Translations under genes and position numbers: made by a program
Assembly: GCA_013397695.1 (NCBI GenBank)
Contig: VYZI01000074.1
Coordinates: 3,019,044 to 3,083,043 of the forward strand
Origin: Centropus unirufus
Lineage: Eukaryota; Chordata; Aves; Cuculiformes; Centropidae
Length of the DNA: 64,000 nt
Direction of reading: 5' to 3'
The notes under the pieces: generated by a model
The model's database searches: none
Seen by the model: the letters and a program-made list of their open reading frames with translations, nothing else
What the model was told of the DNA's origin: nothing
Shown: piece after piece, positions 1 through 14,595 of the stretch
How the letters are laid out: every line of letters begins with the position of its first letter
How positions within the stretch are numbered: the first letter of the stretch is position 1

Positions 1-3000
1 TGGTTTGTTGGACTGGATCTAGTGGTAGCTGATAGATTCGGTTTTATGGCTTTGCTAGGGAAGTCCAGAGGTGTGATGTAGGAGTTCTAGCACTGCAGTC
101 GAATAAAAATACGTTCAAAAGGTGAACGTAGAAGGAATAATATGAGTTTGGGAGAAGCAGCGGGGGTACTTTCTTTTTTCCTTCCTCTGAAGTAACTCCT
201 GTTTTTCATGGCCTTTGGGGTGGCAAACAGCACTAGCCATGTGATTGCATCCTTTCTCTTTTATGATTCAGTCTCCAGTGTTCTGCTGTATTTGTGATCA
301 ACAATAGTTGATGTAAAAAAAAAACAAAACAACAAACCACAAGTCCTCAAAAAATAACCCCAGAACAACTCATTCTTTAATACATGGAATTTGGCTGTGC
401 TTGCCAGTGAGGTGGGAAGAAGGGATTAATAGTATTTCTCTGTTTGAAGAAAGAACAGTAGCTTTCCCAATATGCCGGCAGGGTAGAAAGACCTACAGGA
501 ACTCTCAAGTTCCACAGCACATTCAAGAAACTATTTGTTCTTTCCTATCCATTTTTAGGATCAGACTTTTTTAAGTTCAAAAATTTGCTTAACTCTGATC
601 CCACTGACTTCAAAAAGAACAGAAATATTCCACTGCTCAGTTCTTCTGCAAACCTCACTCAATTCTCATGCAAGAAGGAAAAATGCAACCTAGGAGAGCA
701 AAGGGTCATGTAAAAAGTTGAAATGGAGGATTTTTAGACTCCCAGTATTTAATTTAGAAAGTACTCATATGAAAGGGTGAGTCTGAGGCATTGTAGCAGC
801 AGAGCTGGGTAACATGCACACATTATAGATGCTAACTCATTCTCCACCAAGGTAAACTGGGAATAGCTAAGATTTTTTTATTTGGTTAAGAGACAACAAG
901 GATTCAGGAGCAAGCCATATTTCACAGAATGGAAAAGTGCATTTCTAGGAGCGGGCTGCCTTTTTCTTACTGCAGGCAGCTATATAAAAAAAAGCTGAAA
1001 GAGAAACAAGAGTGGCCAACCTGTGACTCCTGAAGCATGTGTAGCTGACAAGCTGCACAGGAATTGTTTCCTAAACTGAGATTGCTCCACATGAGCAGTG
1101 GCAACTGCAGTGTTTTAGTGGATAAATGAGATGCTCAGGGATAGGAAAATGGGGCCCATTAGAGGCTGCAGCAACTGGTGGTCACTGAATCTGCCGTGTT
1201 CCTAGTTGCCTCCTTCCCAATGGAAGAGCTGGACCCCTGCAAAGCATCTGCCATCTTCCAGCGCACTTTCTCCCCTTGGCTTTTTGAGGCATGAGGTACA
1301 TACGGTAGGCTTTTTGACTAGGTGAAGAGCTTGATATACTTAGTGGGGCATTAGGAAAGGTTGCTGACCCCCATTTGGCCAACCGCTCTCCTGTGGGAGC
1401 AGCAGATATAGTAACACCCAGCTGCTACCCCACTCACTGTACTGAAGACAATAGCTCCTGCCCTACTTACTGATATAGATGTGTCCTTGGGGGCAACGCT
1501 TGTGGCAATACAAGATTCCTGTACAGGGAGTAAATCTTTCATAACAGACTAACAGACTTAACACCTGCAGGTATACATTCTCCAGTCCTTGGCAGGGACG
1601 TCTCCTATAGTAGGTTGCCTCAGGTGATCTTCACCTGCAGGACAGACAGAGAAACCTGAAGAAGTGTTTGGAAGAATATAAATACAGATCTTTCCTTATT
1701 CCATAACACGCATTAGATAAATTGACCGTAATCTCTGGCTGTTTTCCTCTCAAGCAAGAATAATTCAGATGAATAAAGGTATTTGAAGCAATAAGGAATG
1801 GCAGAGTCAAGCCCACTGTCTCACTCCTTGATGCACAGCCATATATTTTACACCTACTAGGATGCTTTAATCAAACCACGGAGCTGCTGTCAGTAAACTT
1901 ACCAAGTGTAAACCATGGAAATTTAGAAAGAAAATAATAAAAATCTCCTTCAGAAAGGTATTCTTTTAGGGTTGTATTAAGTTACCTTGCCTTTGTGAAT
2001 TGTCATTTAAATCAACAGGGCTTTGGGGATAATGAAAATGCGCTAATTACAAGTTGTGGAAGCTGATCACACACATCAGAGGATAGAATTTGATCTGGTC
2101 CTCAGCCTGCCAGTTATACCTGGAGGCAATACTCAGGATGTCTCCTGGCTTCTAAGCTTTCACTGCAGGCCTTGGGAGTCTTGCCATTTGTTGTTGTTTC
2201 TACATAGGAGGTGCATCAGAAATGGTCCAGCATCACATCATAAAAGTCACTTATCCACAACCCTTTTGGACTGAACTCTTATCACTTTCTGCTTCACTTA
2301 CAAAGCCCCTGAAAGAGCAATCAGAAGCATTTTTTCACTTCCCATTTTCCCATCCTCTCCCAGAAAGCTAGTGCCAACTCCAACACCTACCACATGCACA
2401 ATGGGTCCTTTTTAGGCACATCCAAGTTGTCTTTCGACAGATACAGCACAGCTTTGCACACTGTGAATGCTTAAGGAAATATACTAACCTCAGATCTGTA
2501 AGTTCACAAAACCTCATTAGAGTTTGTGTGCTTCACTGAAACCTTACCCTGTGCTACTTAACATCTGTGATTCAGGGTGTCAAAGTGTTAATCGGCTTGC
2601 ATAATCAAGATTAAACAAGTAGATTATTTTGATATTCCTCAGTAATATATTAAAAGTGAAACATAATCCATTGGCCCTTGAGGTTCAGCCTCAATGCATG
2701 CAATTATGCAAGGAGTTCCCTGTAAAAGTGAGCTGGAGAGCTGAAAAAAAAACAAGTCCTTCACAGATGTGGTCTTAGCTGTGGTCCATAATACACGACA
2801 ACAATGAGTTAAACTAAGGAACCTAGTGAAGGCCGACATCTCGGTTTTAAGTTTCAGATGAGGTTTTTGCCTATGCCCACCTCAGGAAATGAATATTGCA
2901 TTCATAAATTGTTTTTCTTATCCAGGAGATGAACCTTAACATTTTCATTCAGCTCCAGAGTATTAGATTTCTTTAACACTTTGCCACATTAGAATATGTT

Positions 3001-6000
3001 TTCCATCTGACTCTGATGATGCAATATCTGAAGAAAAAGTTGGCTGAGTGGCATTCCATAACAAGCAATAAAAGTTTATGATGCACAGAGTATGATAATT
3101 GGCACAATATGAATTGAATGCTTCCTTATGGATAATATTTGATAAGATATAGCATGTGTAGCTATCATAACATTTCAATCAACCCACGACTGCTACTTTA
3201 AACTGTATTTATTTTATTGTCTCCATAATGGATTTTACAGGGCCAAAAATTGGTCGGACTTCACTAGAAAGATGAAAAATCAGTGTGTTGTTTTCCCTGG
3301 TGCATTTATTTCCCACTGAAATCCTTCTCTCTTATTTTCTTCTTATTTTCTTCTCATTTTTTTCAACCCACCTCTTTGCCATGAGCTGCTGACATATGAG
3401 TTGTTGAAAGTCGAAACTAGTGGACACCAGTGTTTTATTTCCCCACCCCCCATCGTGGCATTATTTTTGCATAGGGGCTTTTACAAGGTTAATTAAACTA
3501 TAATGGGGAAATCATTCACGGACAATGTCCTTTCCTAGTTTCCAGATTTTATAAACCTCACACCTGTTTTTCTTAGGTTTTTGTGCTACATCAGCCTATA
3601 AATCCTCCTATATTTCCCAGTGTAGTTTCTTATGAAATAAAACTTTTTCCCTCCATTTGCTCAACTGTTTTCAATACTTGCAGTCAAGCCTGAAGTTGTC
3701 AATCAAGGAACAGCTTATCAGTCTGAACTTTTCCTTTTCAAGCTTATACTCAGTGACTTTTGAGACCTGTCAACACCCAGTTGATTTTAGTCCTAACAAT
3801 AAAGTCACACTCTATCTCCCACCTAGTAGCTTTAGATTAAATTCTGATGTCATATACGTCATATTTACATAGTTAAAACTCATAACAAAGCAACCCACAG
3901 GCAATAGGATGTAATAACCATGCAACAGAGCCATTTCCTGTACCCTTTTTTCTCTCACACTATGTTTCATGTAGTTTATTGGATGTGAATGTTTTGAAAA
4001 TGAAAATCGTCTGGGAGAAAACTGCTAGCCAGGCGTGAGGTTTAGAAGAATTCAACTAAAAGAATATATAGAGTTGTAAATGCTTGGCCACCTCTGGTAT
4101 TGTAAAATAGAAACTCTTTCAATATTCCTTTCATATCCACAAGAAGAATAGATGGGAGGCCACAATTATGCACTCCAACAGTCAATTTTTAATATCTTTA
4201 ATTCTGCTCATATTAAAGGAAAACAATTAACTTGGAGTCAGAAAGCCTTAAACACCAAAAGTTTTACAGTTTTCATTTTAAAGCACAAAGGACCTACTTC
4301 AAATACAATGCAACAGGAACTTTAACCACGGGCTATGTTTAAAAGACAAATCCACCATGGTACTTTAAACAATCAATTAAAGCAAGTTTAACATTTTTTT
4401 TTCAGCCTCACAAAATAGCCCATTAAAAGTAAGGACACAAAAACCACTGTGTGCTTCTTTCTCTTCCCCCCCTGCCAACATACATGCACACACAGCATAC
4501 TTTTAAACCACAGCCATGTCAAGAAATTGTGTTTTATCTAAAAATAAGAGTAAACCTTAACCTGTGAACTTTATACAGAGCAATACAGTATCTTGTGCAA
4601 ACTGCCTTTTCAAAATTAGAACAAATAAAACACTCCCCTTGATTTGTATATTGCTAGGACTCTGAGTGAAAAGTCAAATACCATTTCAAACTATTTATTG
4701 AGTGCGATTTTTTTTGCTAGCATTGATTTATTTTAAAACTTGAATATAATTCATAAATAAGAGACTAAAAAGAGAGAAAGAAGTGTCTCCCAGAAGGCCA
4801 AAGAATACCCTTCTGGTGGGCACACCCTGTGACAATTCCCTTCTACCCTAACCATACCCTTCTCCATGATGTTGGAAATAAATGATATTTTAATGCTGAA
4901 AGGAGGCTCTGCACGGGATCCTCCAGTTACTAAATGCTTACGGGTAGGCTGGGCTTAAACACACATGCCTGTTTGCATTGAGCAGGGCTTGCATCATAGG
5001 CTGTGTGCAGTGGGCTTACCCAGATGTATGGCCAGTATCCAGTTCCTGCAAACCTCCCTGCTTCTGTTTTTCTTGCTGCTGTGGCTGCTACTATTGTTCC
5101 AGTAGCTTTCTTTGCTATGATGGCCTGGCCAGCAGAGGTTAAATCAAACTGGTCTTGGGGTCAGAGATCTCTCCATGGATTTGGGAGAACATTTTTATTT
5201 GTGCTGAATTCTCCAGTCCTTGCTCAGTAAATAATGGACTGTTTCAAAATGAACCATGAGTCAAAGCACTGGCTTTATAATTAGGCCTGACAGTGCTTTA
5301 TTCCTCAACAATCAGCAGGCAAAATTCCCCAGCAGGGACAGCCTGTTTCACATCTGGCCCATGGAAAAAAGGACCCAATGGTTGACCCTGGCTTAGACAT
5401 AAAATGTGAGCTACCAGTTCTGCTCAGGGAGCTGTGGAAAAGGCAAATGCTGGGGGTATAAACAGGAGTGACCTTCATGAGACATCGTCTGGCTCAGCTG
5501 GAGGACTTCTGCTAAAGTACAGAGTCTGGTCTTGGATGCAGGACTTCAGAACAATGCAAAGGAATGGACCTCAGAGAAAGATGAGAACCAGCAGACATCA
5601 AGACAAGAAGGAGAGAAGAAATTTTGTGTTGCTTCCCCTAGAAAAAAAAGAAAAATGAGATCAGAAATTGTAACATGCTTTGAATGATAGCTGCCAAAGG
5701 GGAAAGACCTATGCTCACACTTCTCAACAACCTCTAGATGTGACAAGCAATTACATGCTTAAATTGGAGGAACATCCCCTAGCGGTAAGGATCCTTAAGC
5801 ACTGAAAGATATTTCTGAGGGAGGCAGTGTAATTTCTTGCACTAGTGGCTTTTGTAGGAAGAAACACATCTGATAGAAAATGGCTTTGGTGCAGCAGATC
5901 CTGTCTTGGGTCAAGGAAATGGCTAATCACCTCCCATGCCTCCTCACACTCTTGTTATCTCTAAGTCAATGCTTGTTCTTTGTCTTCCTTGCTAACTCCG

Positions 6001-7355
6001 TATCAACACCTGTCCTTCCTCCTAAGCCATCCTGCTCAGCCCCACAGCCCCTCATAAGGCGAAGTTAATCATCAGCAGGCAGTAACACTCACTGGAAAGA
6101 GCTACCTCTATTCCCCCAGCTCCCATCGGTGTTTCCTGACAGAAGTTCACAACTGCGGGAAATGGATGACCAATGGCAGCAGCAGAGAAGCAAACTCCCC
6201 CAAGGTCAAGTTACTGGCCAGAAGTTCAACAATCATCTTGGGCCTCTTGCTCTCATAGACTTGCGAATCCAGTGGATCAAGGTATGTCTGTCAGTTAACT
6301 GGCCTTCAGTACCAGGGTTTGGCTATGTCTACAAAAGGAAAAAATATATGGGTATAGTTAACATGTGTAACTCTAACGCATAACACATGTAGCCATGTAT
6401 GTAGCCAGAAGGTGTTCATTGTGCTTGCTGGAGTGATGATTGCCTCAGCTTGCACCACATTTTTTGTACCACTGCTGCATTTCCCCCATCCATTGGGTGG
6501 TTGGTCACATAGCGTAAGTGCTGTTTTCTTCCCTCGCAGAGGAACAACCAGTCTCATGCCAGCATCAAACCCACTGTGGACCTCTCTGTACCACAGGAGA
6601 CTCTAGGGTGTCACACAGCAAGCCTGACATTCAGAGTTGTTGAACACTTGTTGAAATTTTGCACCATGTGCTGAAGTCAGCAAGAGCAACAGATGTTCAG
6701 CAACTTTTGGAACTCAAGCTAAGAGAGTTTGCTAGGTTGGGTTTGATGGCAGAAAGACCTTATTTGGTGTATGTGATATAAAGCCCAACCTGTAGGCTCC
6801 ATGCTCCTCAAGTTGATACACCACATACTGTAAAATGGTACTCTAAGTCTTCTGCCTACTTCATCCCAAGGCAAGGGGAGGTTCATATGAAGCCTTCAGA
6901 GGAAATATAATTCCTGCATAGTGGAAAAATTGCATTATTGGGACATAGACTGCTTAGGCCTACAGCAGCCAAATTTTTAGGGGAGATGAGGCAGACTTCA
7001 TTTTTCTTCCCTAGAGATTATATCTGCCTGTAGAAACACAAGAGATGTTGCTTATTAGAGAAGCATGATGCTACTCAGCAGCATCTAACTCTGGACTCCT
7101 CCTGAGCCGAGATTAGTGAAGACAGGATGCAGGAGCTGGTGCCCCTTACAGACACCCCTTTTATGATACTGTGGTTGCCATCTTCAGGCTTTGCGCAAGT
7201 CCTGCTGCACGACAGCAACAACACGCTGAGTGCACAGCCTTGGCACTGTTGTGGAGGTTGACTACCTGGTGTAAGCAACCTACAGGATACCATCCAGCAG
7301 CTTTAAGGACTCAGTCAGAGAGCTTTTCAGCTGACCAGAGTAGCAGATAGATATA
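1..7355. other. Non-coding intergenic DNA, left flank
   Basis: I see no supportable exon, RNA gene or recognisable transposon in this stretch. It is AT-rich with short homopolymer runs, for example an A-rich stretch near 317-340. The open frames present are all under about 85 codons, overlap on both strands and look like chance. It is consistent with the gene-poor interval upstream of CEP162. Old diverged repeats could be present that I cannot recognise by eye. Confidence 0.6.
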
Positions 7356-7433
7356 NNNNNNNNNNNNNNNNNNNNNNNNNNNNNNNNNNNNNNNNNNNNN
7401 NNNNNNNNNNNNNNNNNNNNNNNNNNNNNNNNN
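7356..7433. other. Assembly gap (78 N)
   Basis: A run of N bases. Any open frame crossing it is meaningless. Confidence 0.99.
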
Positions 7434-8057
7434 AAATCCTGAGATGAGCAAGAGTCCATGTTAGTACCTATGCATTTCAGCCCAAAATAGAAATTGGTCA
7501 CTTCTCAGCTTTGCACACAGAAGGGTACAGAATGGTACAGCTCTGAAACACTACTATTCTCTAAATAATAATAGTAGTGGTGATAAGAATAATAAACCAT
7601 AAAGGCGTTATATCTCAGGGAAACATGAACCGGGAGCCCCATGCTTGCAGAAATGTTGGGAAAAGGAAAGTAGAGAGCACTTGCTTAGTACAAGTATCTT
7701 CTTCTCCGAGTGCTGCATCACGCATTAGATTTTGTGATTCCTTGGGGGAATGAAGCATAGTGCCTCATCTATGGAGAGAAGACATTGCACATTGTATGTT
7801 TAAGATTATTACAAAGGCAGAAGCCAGGGTACATTGCGAGTTTCCTCCAACCAGTCTTCAGCCGAGCAGTCTAATAGCAAGGAAATACAGGGTTAATAAA
7901 GCAAGTAAAAGAGAGGACTAACTGAATTAGAGGGATGAAGCAGACTCACATTCAGCTTGCTCAACTTGTCACTATTAGATGTGCAAGCAATAAAATAAGT
8001 AGAAGAGCAGAATGGCTTCAGATACTGTAAACTGTTACACAAGCCGACTCGGTGCGG

Positions 8058-8089
8058 CATATTAATGAATATTTATGAAAATTAATATG
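8058..8089. repeat. AT-rich inverted repeat with homeodomain-like cores
   Basis: CATATTAAT at 8058-8066 is the exact reverse complement of ATTAATATG at 8081-8089, with a 14-base spacer containing ATTTATGAAA. The TAAT cores and the TTTATG core resemble homeodomain or POU binding sites. Regulatory function is inference only, because sites this short are common in AT-rich DNA. Confidence 0.35.
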
Positions 8090-11000
8090 AGACAATATAA
8101 AAGTCCAGTTGTTTAAATATGACCTGCCAACTGCTTCTGCCATTGTTTTCACTGCACCCCATGAAACATTTGTAATCCAGGACTCTACTTGCTATTCAGC
8201 TCGTGCAAAGCTTGTGATTTGTTACTACAATTTTGTCAAGATATGAGAAAATAGGGGCTGGTTCCTCCACCAGCATCTTCCAGAGGACTCTAAAAGTACT
8301 TTGCTACACAGCAGCTGTCACACCAAAATAAACTATCTCTCCCCAAACCCTGCATTATGGTTTTTTTCAGGAGGAGCTATGGGCATTCCCCTGTCCTTAG
8401 TTATGCAGGATGAAACCTGGGTTGTGTTTTTTCACTGGGAACTGGGCCAAAGGGCTGGGACAGGCACTCATGTTATGAAATGACAGAGCTGATGGTTGCA
8501 AGCCAAAATCAGGGCTCAAGCACTACGTGTCTACTGAAACCAGTCAGACCTAAGGACCTTACTCGGTATCATCAGCAATCTAGAACTCGCACATAAGGAT
8601 ATTGGAAATTAGGGGCTTTTTCTTTACACTTCAGCCAGAAGAACTCTGTGGTCCCAGTGAGGTAATGACTGGCAGATGCTGATTTTCCAGTGACCTGTAA
8701 GGATGCTTGCTCTTGATCTCAATTCAGCACCCCTGCTGGCATGTTTTCTTACCCTTTTTTAACTTACAGTCTTGGATTAGCTCCCACAGACTCAGGCTTA
8801 GTTCTCTCAGGCTTCATGCAGCAAATGTCCCCTTTCTGGGAGAGTCTTTTTTCTAAATTACTTTCCAGTCTTCAACATGTGTTACTCTCTTCTTTGTTCA
8901 CTTCCTTTCTCCCCTCCCTAAATTATATTTCCCTGTTTGGTCTCAACTTTCCATTCAGCCATCATTTCCGACTTCACCTTTCTGCACTAGTTCTGCTCCG
9001 CCTCCCCACCCCCTTATCTTGGCTCAGGGGCTGCTCCTACCTTTGATGTGTCCCTTTAAGGGCCATGGGACGCAACCACTTGAACAACGCCAATTCCTTC
9101 ATACCAGCTTGTTTCATTATCTCACACCCCAGCCTTCCTCTGTTCCAGTGCAAAGGATGGCAAAACAATGTAACAAATAGTTTCCTTGACTTGGGGATTA
9201 TACATGGATCCCAGTTTGGTCCTGATACCTTCTATTCTCCTTTAATCTTATCTATAGCTTTTCCTTATGCCATTGCAGCAAATAATGCTTAATTTAATAT
9301 TTAAAATGCAGCATATAATTCATCTTTCCCCTGCTTCCCACTTTTGTCCCCTTTCTTGCTCTCAGAATCTGAAGTGCCCATGCCCTTTTTTAATCTCTAA
9401 ATCTAATTTTTCTCAATTACCCTCTTGGCTTCAAAATTTGTGGGTGTGTTCTCACATATTTTTTCCTTTATGATGTATCTTGCAGACACTGCTTGCCCCT
9501 CTGAACAAATATACAACGAAGTACATAGACAAATGAATACCTGGGCAGCTGACATCAAGTGAGAGAACTGATCATTTGAGAAAAATGATATTACACACTT
9601 TTAAGAACATTTTAAAAAAAATGCTTTGCTTCTACATAGGTCTTTCTCCCAAAGACAGCTGCAAAGAACAGCTGCAAAGAGAGTGGGGGGTTTGTTTGTT
9701 TGTTTCCATGGCTCAAATGTTAGATTCATGTGGAAATGAATAGAGTTCATTTTGGCTTTAGATACATTTCGGTTATCCTCTACTGTTATATCCAGAGATA
9801 AAGTGAAAACACAAACACAGCTCTGAACACAGGTGGAGTGTGAATATAAATCAGACTGTGCCCAGCAGCCCCAACACCAGTTCTCCCCCACCTCAAGGTC
9901 GCATTGGCATCCCCAACACAACAATGCACAGGGTTTAAACAAAACCAGGAGCGCTGGAGCCAGCCCTGGATATTCCAAGTACCTGCTCATATTGCCTTGT
10001 CCAAGCTCATTGTCCTTCATAATTGCCATCACATGTTACTACGTGTAATGTGACTGAAGGATAGCTTTATATCCATTTCGCTGTTTGCTTATGCTGCATT
10101 ACAGCCTATCCTGCAGGAGCCCCTCAGAGCTGCACAAAAGTCAGGACCCCAGTGTCCATAAACAAGCACAATAAGTAGCCCGGACTAAGTTTCGTTACCA
10201 ATTTTTTGTTAGTTGCTTGGTTTCTGAGGGAAAGTAGCTAAAATCACCTCCCTATTTCTACTGATATTAAATGCAGATTTTTTTTTGTCCCTGCTTTAAT
10301 GGTACATCTTCCTTTAACTGTAGTTTGGTTAAAGTAGACTACATCACATTTTTAGATACCATTTCTTCCTTCTTTAAATTAAAAAGTAGCAATAATATGA
10401 ACTAAATATGACAGTAAAACATACATTTTTAATTCTTAATAAGTTTAGCATGAAGTCAATCTATATACATAAATTACCTCAGCTTACTTCACACTTTACT
10501 TCCCATAATGTTGTGCATTTTTTTCATGTGCTTATTCATTTCATTTTAACACTCCCTAGGGCCAAAACTGCCATGAGGAAAAATTCACAGTTCTAGTTAC
10601 TCATGGAAATTCAACAATGTGACTTCACCAAAGACATTTCTAATTGGAAGCTAAAATGAAATTATTCTGAATGGATGGCAGGACTAAGTTACAAATTGAA
10701 AGACAACGTTGCAAATTTCAAAGCACAATTCTAAATTTGGATTTTTTCCATTTTCAAGTCACATGACTACCATGGTTCCCTATTTCCTCAACAAATTAAT
10801 AATGTCCATCAAAGAGCGAATCTTTCCATTGATGGGGAGGATTGTGTTCCTATAAGGCTCAGTAAATACATACCCAGTCACAGAAACACAGTAATATCAA
10901 GAAGACTCTGTACATAAATAAAGATTAAGAATACCTTGTTTCATAATTTTAAACAGTATCACCCAAACAAAAGAAAATCATTGTCAGAAATCAAAGTATT

Positions 11001-11923
11001 TTTACTTACACAGTATCAATTGGAGAAGAACACAGATTCATTCAGTACATTCAGCTGGGGGACTGGGGACTTGGGGTGCCATCAAAACATTCATAATGGG
11101 TATGATCATGTGTGTGGCTAATTATTGCTAGAGTCGTCCATCAGACAGAGATTCTCAGGGGTTAAATAATTCTGAGGGACCAGACAAACATCTTCACCCT
11201 TCTTTCTTGGTCAACTCCTTCTAGATTTCAGCAGAACTCTCTTTTCTTTATGCATCAAACCATCAAAAGAGACCAAACACAGTCAGGGAATCATTAGAGA
11301 CCTCAAACCTTGGACCAACCTGCTAAATATCTATTGAATTTGGAAAAAATGTGAGACAAATTTCAACTGAACTTGGGCTGTTTTATTGTGTTTGGCAAAA
11401 CATGGTTGTTTTGTAGGATTACGATTCTCAAAACAGACAAAGCTAAGTGGTTTCATTTGAATGAAACGAAGGCTTAAATGAGATCTGGAGAGACTGGAAC
11501 AAAAGTTGTTGGCACTTTTTTCTTTTTTTTTACAGGAAGAAAATTTATTTTGGTTTGTTTCTTTTTCCAGCTGCAGCTAAACTCAATAAAATATTTTATC
11601 AGCGCTTTTAGTCTACCTGCACATGTAGAAATAGAAAATCATTAAGATTTTCAATAGAAGATTTTCCTGATTGTTTTCTATCAATCTTATCAAAAAAATA
11701 AGAGGTGCTCACAGTTTTCTCAAGATTGATTTCCTCACAATAACTAGATTCTTCCAGAACAGAGAACTCTGTTGACCTAAAATGTGCAGAGATTTTCATC
11801 CAAGAAAAAAGAAAGAAACTCTCATAGTTTTATTGCAGAAGTTAAAACACATTATTATTCCAGTTGGTAAATTGCAGGGAATTGGCACAGGAAAGTGACA
11901 ATAAAATAGCAATGGAATGATGC

Positions 11924-11938
11924 AAAAAAAAAAAAAAA
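11924..11938 (+). repeat. Poly(A) tract, A15
   Basis: A simple A homopolymer. The sequence in front of it (AATGGAATGATGC) shows no identifiable retroposed gene, so I cannot say that it is the tail of a retrocopy. Confidence 0.8.
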
Positions 11939-14595
11939 GAAGAGGCTAATTATGCTATTCTGGAATTCCTTTGCATTGCAAAATTTATAGCACTTCCTTA
12001 CATCACCATCTTTGTTATTATTTGGAATCATCAAGTGGAGTGTTGTTTTCCAGACAAGAGTTTTGGAGAATGTAAGTTGCAAACATTTTTCTCAGCGTTT
12101 CATTGACATTTTTACAGAGCCTTATTTTTTTCCTAGTGAAATAATTAATTTCAAAATAAAATGCATTCTTACCTTAAAGCTAATGCAGATTCAGAGTCAA
12201 CTCTTCACAAAAACAGATATTAAACAACAAAATTTAAAGAACTTGGGCAGGTAATGCTACATTTTATTCTCATATGTTTATATAAAATATTTTCCTTTTA
12301 GGTTTGGGTTATGAAATTAACCAAATCAAATACAATCTTTGCTTTGAATTGCAGATATTTTCCTTGACAGAAGAATGCATTTAATATAATTTGCAATGCA
12401 GTTGATGCTAGAGTAAATATAGCAGCAGTTGTACTGTAATATATCTTAAGATAGAATTAAAATATATATAATATTTTCATCACTGTAGGCTAAAGAATAA
12501 CATTTTGATATCGCCCTGGCCACCTAAAGCAGAATACAATGTAGTTACAAGTTCATTTACACAGAACTTTGGCAACAGAAGTTAGAAACAGGGCCTTTTG
12601 GGTGTCATTCATGAAAATCCAAAAATTATGTTTAATACCAGACAAAATGCAAAATAAGAGCGCAGAGTACATTGGCACAGCACATGAACAAAGTTGACAA
12701 AACAGGGCTTAAAAATAAATAGGCTTTTAATATAGACAGCAAGAAGACTAGAAATGCAATAGGTAACGCTTAGGAAAGAGGTGGTAAGAAAGGCACCTCA
12801 GAGCTTCATCCTGAGATTGTTTATCCCTCGAACACCCCATCACCAGAGCAAGACCTTCACGGGGTCGCACCTTTCTGTATGAACTGGTTGTGCTCCCCGA
12901 GTTTTCCTGCACTCCCCTCCAGAGCAGATGGAGTCAGCGCCAGCAAGGCACACCGCTGGGGAAGGGGTGATAGCAGCTGCTCAGTACTGAACAAATTAAA
13001 GACAGCAGTAGGGCAGAAGGGCCACATGAGGGCAAAATGTAAAGAAAAATCCTGCAAAGGTTCAGTACAGCAAATGTAGCAACTGCATCTTTTCTGGGGG
13101 CAGCTGCTGGCTAACACCTAGCTCAGCCAGGGGTCTCCTCCTTGCTTTTCCCGTTGCCTCATGTGATGCCGTGCTGTTCGGTATGAGCAGTGTTTCACAG
13201 CCTGGCCTTTCACAGGGTCTCCCCAAATTAAGTGTTTGCGCAATAGCACCCCAGAAAGGTAACGCCATGTCTTTTTGTACTCTGCCACAAACACATCTGA
13301 AATAATACCCACTCCCACTGAGGCAAGTGAAAAAGGCTAGCTGTAATTAAGCTGCTGAAGTATAGCACTTTCATTCATTAAAAACAATTCTTTGATTTAG
13401 CACACAGCACAAAACACCCACAGACCACAGGAAATATCTGGGCTAATTCTCCTGCCCTTTCACCTCTCACACATTCGAGCTTTCTGCTTTCTTCCTCCTG
13501 TCCATCTGCTTTAATCATTAGCAAAAGCCTTGTGCAACAGCTCCAGCAACTAAAGTCAGCTGTCATCAGAGCATAGTTAAGCTCTGACTGTTAGTTTCCA
13601 CTAAATCAGCTCTTTGCCCACAGGCCTCATTAAGCACAGAGAAGGGTAGTGGTGCAGGTCCCTAAAAGCTCTAGGGAGAAGCAGCCCCCGTCCAGACAAA
13701 CTTGTGGTCCACACGGTGCTTGGAACAGGTTTATCCTTTCCTGAGTTTTCTGATAGCTGTGAAGTGGAAATGCAACAGGCACAGAAAACAGTCACTGTGC
13801 GATCAGTGCACTGGGGGAGGTCTGAGGACAGTAGGTTTGCGCTATAGGCATTTGAAAGCCAAAATATATTATTGTTAGGAGGGAAAAATAAGTGCAGCTC
13901 TTGACAGCAGTCTAGTAGGGTAAGTACAGAGAGGATTGTAGTATAAGACCTGAAAAGGGTTTGATTTTCCTTAGGTCATGAGCTCCCCTTTTATGACATG
14001 CTTGCCTTTCCATAGAGTGATGTCTGGAATAAGAGAATGAAGGCAACAGCAAGCACTTGATGTCCGACCAGGAGAGGCTCATGGGCAAAGAGATTTGGAA
14101 AAGTCACAGTGCTTACTCTTGAAGATAGCAACAGCATTCATAATAAAGCAAATAAAATGAAGATGCAGTCCTGTGTTGTGAAAACATTTATGCACTTGTA
14201 TTACCTCTGTGGGAGAGCAGTATATAAAATTCAGAGATGCAAGTGAAACTACCAAGCTAGGCTAAAAGAACCCTATTGACAAGGGTAATCAGGCAAGGAG
14301 AAGGGATAGCAGGTCATTTTAATTTCCATTGTCTTAGAAGAAGCTTTGGGGTTTTTAGCTGTGACCCTAAGTGTACATACATTATCTGCTTTGTACATAT
14401 GTTAAATCAACCCTTAGGTTGACCTAAAGACCAACACATCAATGAAATAAAGTCAAGTAAAAAACTGAGGCATGGGTCCACCATATTAAATTTTAATGTA
14501 AGTAAGTACACATCTTTAGACCAGATTCTCAAATTGCGTGAATCTGTGTACCAGAATTAGAGAAATACAAAGACAGACAACCAGGGCAATCATCC

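Larger units (their letters stand above)
7434..14595. other. Non-coding intergenic DNA
   Basis: No gene is supported. The stretch holds an AT-rich hairpin at 8058-8089 (listed separately), a trinucleotide-like ATA/GTA patch near 7563-7595, and an A15 run at 11924-11938. The longest open frame, 143 codons on the minus strand at 9601-10032, has no recognisable domain and is cysteine- and tryptophan-rich in the way of random sequence. I regard it as chance. Confidence 0.55.

Noticed and set aside
9601..10032. 143-codon minus-strand open frame
   Set aside because: No recognisable domain, Cys- and Trp-rich in a random-looking way, no splice or polyadenylation context, and an overlapping frame on the other strand.
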